The notes beneath the pieces were generated by a model. It was not told the origin of the DNA. It saw only the letters and a program-made list of their open reading frames with translations, and did no database searches. From the NCBI GenBank assembly GCA_018644785.1, contig JABGPV010000160.1, positions 1 to 12,026 of the forward strand: DNA of 12,026 bases, written 5' to 3'. Positions 6,041 through 12,026 of this stretch are shown in pieces; the first letter of the stretch is position 1, and the number at the start of each line of letters is the position of its first letter. The position numbers were made by a program, and so were the translations under genes. The stretch is from Deltaproteobacteria bacterium (GTDB lineage: Bacteria; Desulfobacterota; DSM-4660; Desulfatiglandales; Desulfatiglandaceae).

Positions 6041-7921
6041 TTATTTGGCGTAAGTTACCGAAGGGAAGAGTTTGCCATCCGTATGGGGCAGAAACAGGGC
6101 TGCAATATATTCGTCGGTAAAGGGCTGATGGGTGGAGAGTTCGATATTGGTCATGGACCTTGATATGTTCAGGCAGGTTTCAAAGGCACTCTCTGAAAGT
6201 AGACAGGCCCGTGCCCCCGTAAGGGAACTGTTGCCGATGAATTTGATTTTCTCCAGTGGTATATCCGGCAGAAGCCCTATGGCCACCGACTTTGGGATGT
6301 TGAGGAAGCTGCCGAACCCCCCGGCCACATACAGGGTGTCGATGGTGTCGAATCCCAACCCGATATAATCCATGAGGGATTTAATGGCTGCAAACACCGC
6401 ACCTTTGCTCTTGATGAGATTGTCGATATCCGGTTCGGTGATGACCACATGGGCCGCGGTTTCCGTTTCATGGGCGTAAGCAATGATGTACTCGGGAATA
6501 CCGTCTTCAATTTTCAGCCGACCGTCTTCACGTTCCTGGTTAAACTTGCCGTCCTGGCCGATGATGTTGTTTCGCACCAGCTCATAAATGCAGTCGATGA
6601 GCCCGGAACCACAGATCCCACGGGGCTTCTTGTTGCGAATGGTTTCATAGTGAAGTTCTCCGTCTTCGATGACCACTTTTTCTATGGCGCCGTCGGTGGC
6701 CCGCATGCCGCACCGGGTCCCCCCCCCTTCAAAGGCCGGGCCAGCGGAAGCCGAGCAGCACACCAGCCAGTCCCGGTTGCCGATGGCGATTTCACCGTTG
6801 GTGCCGATGTCAATGAGGCACTTGACCGCTTCATGTTCTGATATGCCGCTTGCCAGAACACCCGCCACGATGTCTCCCCCAACATAAGAGGCGACACAGG
6901 GCATGACTTCCAGTATCCCCCGGGGGTTGATGTGAATGCCGATCTCGGACGCGCGGATTTGGGGGAATTCGTCGGTGGTGGGCACATAGGGATCCAGGCG
7001 GATGGAGCAGGGGGTCAACCCCAGGAGCAGGTGGCTCATGGTGGTGTTGCCGGCTGCCACAATGACGTCGATTTTTTCACGGGAAATACCCCGCTTTTTG
7101 ACAAGTTTTGCGATCAGGGTATTGATGTTTTTAACCACCGCCTGTTGAACCGGATCCAGGCCCCCTTTGCCGCAGGCAAATATGACGCGGGAAATCACGT
7201 CCTCGCCAAAACTGGCCTGCTTGTTGTGGCACCCCTCCACATCCAGTACATCGCCGGTGTTCAAATCCAGCAACTGGGCCACCACGGTGGTGGTACCCAC
7301 ATCCACGGCAAGACCGTAATGGGACTGGGCCGTATCAAAGGGTTCAATTCGCTGAATTCGATAGTTTTCCCCATGTCTGGCCACCGTCACCGTCACCTTC
7401 CAGTTGTTTTCACGCAGCTTTGTGGAAAGGGTCTGAAGGCAGTCCAGTGGAATATCAAAGGTATGCCATCCCAGCTCTTTTCTGAGTTCCCTGGTGATCC
7501 GTTCCACATCCGGCACATTGTCTTCCATGGTGGGTGCTGCAAGGGCCAGATAATATTTTTTGACGAGGGGGTTGAGTTCCATTTTTTCTGTGGCCCGGCT
7601 TTCACCGCCGGTCATGATTTTGGACGCATCCACACGAGATTCGGCCGGAATGATGATTTCCAGATCATCATGGATTTCTGTCTGGCAAGCCAGCACGTAC
7701 CCTTTCATGATTTGATCCTGCGAGAAAAAACCCTTTGCATGTTCTTCGGCATGGGCCCGACCCTTTGTCACCTGCACACGGCACTTGCCGCAGACCCCTT
7801 CGCCACCGCAGAGATTGGTGATAAACACATCGGCTTGCTGGGCCGCTTCCGCGATTGATGTGTCATTCGCCACGTCGACGGACCGATCTGCGGGCAAAAA
7901 ACGAATTGTGTGGTTACCCAT
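6041..7921 (-). CDS. RACo/RamA-like ATP-dependent reductive activator of corrinoid proteins
   Basis: A 626-residue ASKHA-domain protein with an N-terminal ferredoxin domain. This family reduces inactive Co(II) in corrinoid iron-sulfur proteins or methyltransferase corrinoid subunits to active Co(I), spending ATP. Visible: a [2Fe-2S] motif with C38, C44, C47 and C79 (NLCGGEGVCGKC, then LACQ); a linker region; then the ASKHA ATPase with the phosphate-binding loops DVGTTT (207-212) and DIGTNGE (371-377). Also present are GPAFEGGGTRCGM (394-406), the adenosine loop GGFGSFLN (534-541) and GNSSLTGA (563-570), as in RACo. Length is normal. It is the first gene of the minus-strand operon. The ATG at 7921 has a GGAG at 7930-7933. 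Grouping with an NADH diaphorase suggests the electron source for its [2Fe-2S] domain. Which corrinoid protein it serves is not visible here. A run of nine G on the coding strand (6719-6727) encodes the glycines of the EGGG motif. Confidence 0.9.
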   Translation of the reverse strand: MGNHTIRFLPADRSVDVANDTSIAEAAQQADVFITNLCGGEGVCGKCRVQVTKGRAHAEEHAKGFFSQDQIMKGYVLACQTEIHDDLEIIIPAESRVDASKIMTGGESRATEKMELNPLVKKYYLALAAPTMEDNVPDVERITRELRKELGWHTFDIPLDCLQTLSTKLRENNWKVTVTVARHGENYRIQRIEPFDTAQSHYGLAVDVGTTTVVAQLLDLNTGDVLDVEGCHNKQASFGEDVISRVIFACGKGGLDPVQQAVVKNINTLIAKLVKKRGISREKIDVIVAAGNTTMSHLLLGLTPCSIRLDPYVPTTDEFPQIRASEIGIHINPRGILEVMPCVASYVGGDIVAGVLASGISEHEAVKCLIDIGTNGEIAIGNRDWLVCCSASAGPAFEGGGTRCGMRATDGAIEKVVIEDGELHYETIRNKKPRGICGSGLIDCIYELVRNNIIGQDGKFNQEREDGRLKIEDGIPEYIIAYAHETETAAHVVITEPDIDNLIKSKGAVFAAIKSLMDYIGLGFDTIDTLYVAGGFGSFLNIPKSVAIGLLPDIPLEKIKFIGNSSLTGARACLLSESAFETCLNISRSMTNIELSTHQPFTDEYIAALFLPHTDGKLFPSVTYAK

Positions 7922-7951
7922 TAGCGTTTCTCCGGTATTTTATGCCGTAAA

Positions 7952-7963
7952 CAATTGTAATTG
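7952..7963. repeat. Short inverted repeat, operator-like
   Basis: CAATT-GT-AATTG is a perfect 5-bp inverted repeat with a 2-bp spacer. It lies between the candidate -10 box and the start of the corrinoid-activator operon, where a repressor would act. No regulator gene is adjacent, so the function is open. Confidence 0.25.
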
Positions 7964-7976
7964 AAGAATATGGCCC

Positions 7977-7982
7977 ATTATA
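7977..7982 (-). promoter_or_regulatory. Candidate -10 box of the minus-strand operon
   Basis: The minus strand carries a perfect TATAAT about 55 bases upstream of the ATG at 7921. No good -35 element stands 16-18 bases before it; a TTCACA is slightly too far away. The promoter may be weak or activator-dependent, or the box may be chance in an AT-rich spacer. Confidence 0.4.
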
Positions 7983-8035
7983 TACAACAAACAAACCTTG
8001 AATGTGAAGGAAAAAGCAATATTCCCCGGAACCGG

Positions 8036-8064
8036 TTGACAAGGAAATCGCCTGCACGTATGTT
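8036..8064 (+). promoter_or_regulatory. Sigma70-type promoter of the mechanosensitive channel gene
   Basis: TTGACA (8036-8041) is followed after exactly 17 bases by TATGTT (8059-8064), a near-consensus housekeeping promoter about 65 bases upstream of the channel start. The palindrome AACCGGTT (8030-8037) overlaps the -35 box and could be a binding site, but it is short. Confidence 0.6.
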
Positions 8065-8128
8065 TCCTAGGGTTGCCTGTGCCGGCATGACAAAATTTGT
8101 ATTCAAGCTCATATGAGCAGGAGGAAAT

Positions 8129-11100
8129 ATGTCCATGGATTATCTCTCATTTTCCGGGAACCGACAGAAAGCGGCAGTTTTCGCGGCGTCTCTTATCTTC
8201 TGTTTTCTTTTTCTGGTTGTAACGCCCGCGCCAAGTTGGTCCGCAGAGGCGCAAGGGGTCGAACAAACGGTTTTGCCCCCCATGGACGGATTACCTGACC
8301 TGACGGTGCCGGCATTGGAGGAACGGATTCGGATTGCCAAAGCGGCACCCAAGCTTTCACCCGAATCCAAAGAGCGGATTGTCACGTTTTATCAAAAAGC
8401 CATCGATTCGCTTATGCGCCGTGAAAAAGCCATGGCACGGGTGTCTGAGTACGCCGCGACCCTCAAGGAACTGCCCCATCCGAAGGATTTGCCCCGTGGG
8501 CAGGTGAAGCCGGTTCGGACTGCCGCCGTGGAAGAACGGGCCAAGGCCATGGCCCTGGTGGAGATCGAGGGGGAAATTGCCGGTCTGCATGTTCAACTGG
8601 CAGAGGCCCAGACCCAGCTCGAAAGCAAACAACAGAAGCTGCAGGATTTGCTCACACGTCCGGCCCAGTTACGTCGGAGCATTGCTCAGTATGAACAGAC
8701 CCTGTCCGAGCTGCAGGAAAAACTGGCCCGACCCAAGCCCGAAGATGAATTGCCCCGATTGATCCGCGCCAGGAGAACCAGTCTTCGAGCGCAACAGTCC
8801 GCCCTGGAAGCCCAGCTCAAGGTGGCGGATCGGGAGGTGGTCATTTCCAAGCGGGAAATGGCCGTCACCCAGAACCAGCAGGCCCTGTTCACCCGAAAAG
8901 TCCACCGGCTGGAAACCCTGATCAAGACCTGGGAATCGGTGCGGGAGCACCGACAGAGCGATGTGGGTTACATTGAGATGCGCCAGAACCAGGAATCCCT
9001 GAGACAAATGGCTTTGGAAAACTGGCCCAAGGCTGGGGCTTTCCTGAAAGAACTGGGGGAGCAGAACCTGGCACTGTCTGAAACCCTCATCCAACTGGAT
9101 ACCCGGGAACAAGAGGCGGACAAAACCGCCAAGTTGCTGGAAACCCGTCTGAATCAGACCCAGAAGGATTTTGAACTCACCGGTCGGCGGGTCAAGATGA
9201 TGGGCCTTACCCGAAAAGCCGCCCAGTGGCTTCAGTCCCGGCGGGAAACCCTTAGGAAAAGCCGGGCGAACCCGAGGGTGGCGTCTCAACGCCGCAATGA
9301 GATTCTCAGGGTCAGCCTGGCCAGTGACGAGATGATTCAGGAACGCCAGGACTATCTGGTCTTAAAAAACAAAATTTATGATCAACTCGACAACCTGGAA
9401 CCCTCCCTTTCCCCCAAGCAGAACGAAGTGCTCACCATGCAGGCGTTTCTCCTTTTGGAAAGCAAGCGAAGACTTTTTGAAGAGACCGGAAAATCGTATA
9501 TTAATTATTTGAAAAAACTGAATGCTCAGGAGACGGCCCAGAAAAAACTGGATATCTTGGCCGAGGAATACAGGGATTTCATCAACGAGCGTCTTTTGTG
9601 GACCCAGAGTGTTGATCTGATTTCCCCTTCCGATGCAATCGTTTCAGAAAAAGTGATTTCCTGGCTGTTCAGCCCTGCCAACTGGCGGAAATTTTTTCGG
9701 GATCTGGGGCTGTCTGTGGGAAGCCGTCCCGCCATCTGGGGTCTCCTGGTGCTGGGGCTTCTGATGGTCATTTTTTCAAAGCCCCGAATCAGACGGAACA
9801 TCAAGTCCCATGGGGAAAAATCATCCACGGAGGGGATGGGTGGAACCCTGGTTCTGATGCTTTGGATCGTTATTCAAACTGCCGGTATCCCGATCATCCT
9901 CTATCTGGCGGCCATTCATTTAAGAGCGCTCCCCACGGGGGACTATTTTACCCGGGCGGTCTGTTCCGGGCTTGCTGTTACCCTGGTAGCCGTTATCTTC
10001 CTCAAGCTGACGGTGCAACTCTGCAGGAAGGGGGGCCTGGGAAGGAGCCATTTTTTATGGAATGAACCGGTTTGCGGTTCCATGGTCCGTTCGGCCCGGA
10101 CCCTTCTGCTCCTGTTTGTCCCGCTGTTGTTTTTTGCGGTCATGATCCAAAACGGTCCCCAGGCCCAAGGGTTTCGAAGCTCTCTGGGTCGGTTGCTGTT
10201 CCTGTTGTCCATGGTTCCCATGCTCCTGGTTTTGTGGCGGTCCATTGGTAAATCAAGCCCCCTGGCGAAAGCCGTGCGCGAAGGACGTCCGGACCGCTGG
10301 CTCAGCAAATATCTTCCCTTCTGGTCAACCCTTGTCCTTCTCTGCCCCGTGGCGCTCATGGTCCTGACGATCCTGGGTTATTATTTCACGGCCTATCAGC
10401 TGGCCTGGAGCCTGACTGAGATGGCCTGGCTGGTGCTGGTGCTGGTGCTGGTCAATGCCATCATGCTCCGAGGATTGCGAGCGGCCCAGGCAAAACTGGC
10501 TCTCCAGAAAGCCGTGCGGGAACAGGAGGAAGCCGCCAGAAAAGCCCGTGAAGCCAATGAGGACCCGGAAGAAAGCATTCAGTCAACACCACAGATTTCA
10601 GCGCCGGCCCTGGACCTTCAGGAAATCAACGAACAGACATCCATGCTCATCCGTTCCGTGACCCTCGTGGTCGGTTTCATAGGGCTCTGGTTCATCTGGG
10701 CCGATGTGTTCCCCGCCTTCCGTTTCCTGGACAATGTGGCCCTTTGGACCCAGGAGATCGGTGTGGACAAGGCCGGAACGCCCATCTTAAAATCCATTAC
10801 CCTGCTAAATGTGATCATCGCTGTCATCATTTTTGTCGCTACGTATATCGCGGTGAAATCGGGGACCGCTTTGCTGGAAATTCTCTTGGCTAAAAGTTCC
10901 AAGCTGGATGCGGGCAGCCAGCAGTCTTTCGGCCTCATATTCCAGTATGCCATTTTTATGGTGGGCTTGTTTGCGGGGTTGAACGCCCTCGGCATCGGCT
11001 GGAAACAGTTTCAATGGCTGGCCGCGGCCATGACGGTGGGTTTAAGTTTCGGGCTGAAGGATATTTTTGCCAATTTCGTATCGGGGATCATCATTTTGTT

Positions 11101-11641
11101 TGAGCGCCCCATTCGGCTGGGAGATACGGTGACGGTGGCCGGTTCCTCCGGTAAGGTGTCAAGGATCCGTATCCGTTCCACCACCATCACCGACTGGGAC
11201 CGGCGTGAGTTGATTGTTCCCAACCAGGCCTTCCTCTCTGAAAAGATCACCAACTGGTCGCTGTCCGACAAGGTCAGGCGGGTGGTCATTGATGTGGGCA
11301 TCGGTTACGGTTCCGATGCAAAAAAAGCCGAAGAACTGCTGCTCAAAATTGCCAAGGAAGACAGGCTGGTTTTGGACAATCCAGGTCCCAGCGTGTATTT
11401 TGAAGGGTTTGGGGCCGACTCACTGGATTTCAAGTTGCGCGTGTTTGTCCCCCTTTCAGATGCCATTAAAGTACAGAACCAGATTCGGCACCGGATTAAT
11501 CAGATGTTCCAGGAAGCCGGCATCGAAATCCCATTCGCCCAGCGGGATGTGCACATGGATACGGGTTCCGGTCCATTGGATATTCGCCTGTTGAATGATG
11601 GTGTAGGTGCGGCCCCCTGTGGCCGCCCTGGTAACGGATAA
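8129..11641 (+). CDS. Large MscK/MscM-like mechanosensitive channel (MscS superfamily)
   Basis: A 1170-residue inner-membrane channel that should open under membrane tension and release solutes during hypo-osmotic shock. Order: signal peptide (hydrophobic core about 15-34, likely cleavage near SWSA, 36-39); a long, Gln/Glu/Arg-rich periplasmic coiled-coil region (about 45-490), as in the MscS porin domain of MscK; then about eleven hydrophobic helices from about 534 on. The pore-lining MscS helix and beta domain follow (about 960-1045), with LSFGLKDIFANFVSGIIILFE, the RPIRLGD turn and PNQAFLSEKITNW, then the C-terminal alpha/beta domain. Length is close to E. coli MscK and MscM (about 1100 aa), which cannot be told apart here. 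An AGGAGG at 8119-8124 precedes ATG 8129 by four bases and a second ATG at 8135 by ten; either could start. The last dozen residues (GVGAAPCGRPGNG) are encoded by a repeat element and are unlikely to belong to the fold. Confidence 0.92.
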   Translation: MSMDYLSFSGNRQKAAVFAASLIFCFLFLVVTPAPSWSAEAQGVEQTVLPPMDGLPDLTVPALEERIRIAKAAPKLSPESKERIVTFYQKAIDSLMRREKAMARVSEYAATLKELPHPKDLPRGQVKPVRTAAVEERAKAMALVEIEGEIAGLHVQLAEAQTQLESKQQKLQDLLTRPAQLRRSIAQYEQTLSELQEKLARPKPEDELPRLIRARRTSLRAQQSALEAQLKVADREVVISKREMAVTQNQQALFTRKVHRLETLIKTWESVREHRQSDVGYIEMRQNQESLRQMALENWPKAGAFLKELGEQNLALSETLIQLDTREQEADKTAKLLETRLNQTQKDFELTGRRVKMMGLTRKAAQWLQSRRETLRKSRANPRVASQRRNEILRVSLASDEMIQERQDYLVLKNKIYDQLDNLEPSLSPKQNEVLTMQAFLLLESKRRLFEETGKSYINYLKKLNAQETAQKKLDILAEEYRDFINERLLWTQSVDLISPSDAIVSEKVISWLFSPANWRKFFRDLGLSVGSRPAIWGLLVLGLLMVIFSKPRIRRNIKSHGEKSSTEGMGGTLVLMLWIVIQTAGIPIILYLAAIHLRALPTGDYFTRAVCSGLAVTLVAVIFLKLTVQLCRKGGLGRSHFLWNEPVCGSMVRSARTLLLLFVPLLFFAVMIQNGPQAQGFRSSLGRLLFLLSMVPMLLVLWRSIGKSSPLAKAVREGRPDRWLSKYLPFWSTLVLLCPVALMVLTILGYYFTAYQLAWSLTEMAWLVLVLVLVNAIMLRGLRAAQAKLALQKAVREQEEAARKAREANEDPEESIQSTPQISAPALDLQEINEQTSMLIRSVTLVVGFIGLWFIWADVFPAFRFLDNVALWTQEIGVDKAGTPILKSITLLNVIIAVIIFVATYIAVKSGTALLEILLAKSSKLDAGSQQSFGLIFQYAIFMVGLFAGLNALGIGWKQFQWLAAAMTVGLSFGLKDIFANFVSGIIILFERPIRLGDTVTVAGSSGKVSRIRIRSTTITDWDRRELIVPNQAFLSEKITNWSLSDKVRRVVIDVGIGYGSDAKKAEELLLKIAKEDRLVLDNPGPSVYFEGFGADSLDFKLRVFVPLSDAIKVQNQIRHRINQMFQEAGIEIPFAQRDVHMDTGSGPLDIRLLNDGVGAAPCGRPGNG

Positions 11642-11678
11642 ACGGACAAGCGGGCAACCACAGGGGGATTGCCCCTGC
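11603..11678. repeat. Imperfect inverted-repeat element overlapping the channel gene end
   Basis: Two arms, 11603-11628 and 11652-11678, are imperfect reverse complements of each other. About 20 of 27 aligned columns agree, with a shared CCCCCTGTGG core and GCCC end, separated by about 23 bases. The left arm also folds on itself (GCGGCC-CCCTGT-GGCCGC, 11609-11626) and the right arm does likewise (CAGGGG-GATTG-CCCCTG). This is the build of a small dispersed palindromic repeat of the REP/MITE kind. Sequences with this GGGCAACCACAGGGGGATTGCCCC style are common between genes of related bacteria, by memory. It lacks a T-tract, so terminator activity is uncertain. Confidence 0.65.
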
Positions 11679-11697
11679 GTGATTTCGGGCGTTTTAC

Positions 11698-12026
11698 ATG
11701 AAAGAAATATGGATTATCGGGGCCGGCCGTTTCGGGCGCATGGCGGCTGATGGTTTAACCGGTAAAATCAAAAATTTGCATCTTGTGTTGGTGGACCTGG
11801 AAGCGGAAAAACTTCATGAGGCCAGAGGTCCCGGAAGAACCCTCGTCAAAGCTGACGGGGCCGCTTACCTTGCAGAACATTTGCCGAAAGGGGAAGAACG
11901 ACACCCCGACTGGATCGTTCCGGCGGTTCCCATTCACTTGGCGGCGGAGTGGCGCCTGCTGGATCAAGGAAACAAAAACCTGCAACGGATTCCCATTCCC
12001 ACTGAAATGGATTCCCTTCTGCCCCA
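11698..12026 (+). CDS. Partial NAD(P)-binding Rossmann-fold protein (runs off the window)
   Basis: An open frame from the ATG at 11698 to the window edge encodes at least 109 residues without a stop. It opens with a beta-strand and dinucleotide-binding loop, IWIIGAGRFG (residues 4-13), followed by a second strand ending in an acidic residue (LHLVLVDLE, about 27-35). That is the NAD-type Rossmann pattern seen in TrkA-N domains and many dehydrogenases. The later part (DWIVPAVPIHLAAEW, about 77-91) is not one that I can assign to a specific enzyme. The gene starts 56 bp after the channel gene, on the far side of the inverted repeat, with no clear Shine-Dalgarno. It could be cotranscribed with the channel gene. 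Precise function is unknown. Confidence 0.75.
   Translation, partial: MKEIWIIGAGRFGRMAADGLTGKIKNLHLVLVDLEAEKLHEARGPGRTLVKADGAAYLAEHLPKGEERHPDWIVPAVPIHLAAEWRLLDQGNKNLQRIPIPTEMDSLLP

Noticed and set aside
6932..7858. Long + strand open frame (308 codons) antisense to the corrinoid activator
   Set aside because: It mirrors the [2Fe-2S] and ASKHA coding region, has low-complexity His/Gly/Phe content and no own ribosome-binding site.
8669..9289. Minus-strand open frame (206 codons) under the channel coiled coil
   Set aside because: Mirror of a Gln/Leu-rich coiled-coil coding region; its composition reflects that and no motif is present.
10430..10453. CTGGTG hexamer repeated in tandem
   Set aside because: It simply encodes an alternating Leu-Val stretch of a transmembrane helix in the channel; too short to call a functional repeat.
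11641..11700. Intrinsic terminator after the channel gene
   Set aside because: Strong hairpins exist but no T-tract follows; they are better explained as the inverted-repeat element.

Overview
The window looks like part of the chromosome of a strictly anaerobic bacterium of the Desulfobacterota (sulfate-reducer-like) type. The reasons are a five-gene operon that pairs an NADH-oxidising iron-sulfur module with a reductive activator of corrinoid proteins, a possible selenocysteine codon, and a moderately GC-rich backbone. The taxonomic call is an inference from gene content and style, not from a marker gene.

Left end (1-1630, + strand): an AT-rich block carrying a GNAT-family acetyltransferase and an Acr3-type arsenite efflux permease. 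Its composition differs from the rest of the window. Between the two genes is a short sequence resembling the left half of an integron attC site, so the block has probably been acquired by transfer. Next (1675-2139) is an unrecognised reading frame of about 154 codons split by one in-frame TGA. A small hairpin sits at the distance expected of a bacterial SECIS element, so the gene is either a selenoprotein or an interrupted gene. A 52-codon small ORF (2170-2328) and a repeat-like stretch fill the convergent gap before the next operon.

Centre (2377-7921, - strand): a tight operon, read right to left. It encodes an ASKHA-domain corrinoid reductive activator (RACo/RamA type) with an N-terminal [2Fe-2S] domain, a single-domain cNMP-binding-fold protein with no DNA-binding domain, and NuoE-like, NuoF-like and HoxU/NuoG-N-terminal-like subunits. 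The last three make a complete NADH diaphorase (NADH, FMN, Fe-S wire) without a hydrogenase or quinone-reducing partner. The economical reading is that NADH electrons are delivered to the [2Fe-2S] domain of the activator, which uses ATP to push them into inactive Co(II) corrinoid proteins. That link is an inference from operon structure.

Right end (8129-12026, + strand): divergent from the operon, with a near-consensus sigma70-type promoter, is a very large MscK/MscM-like mechanosensitive channel (1170 aa). The last codons of the channel gene lie inside an imperfect inverted-repeat element (11603-11678). After it begins a Rossmann-fold NAD(P)-binding-like protein that runs off the window edge. 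No tRNA, rRNA, CRISPR array or transposase gene is visible.
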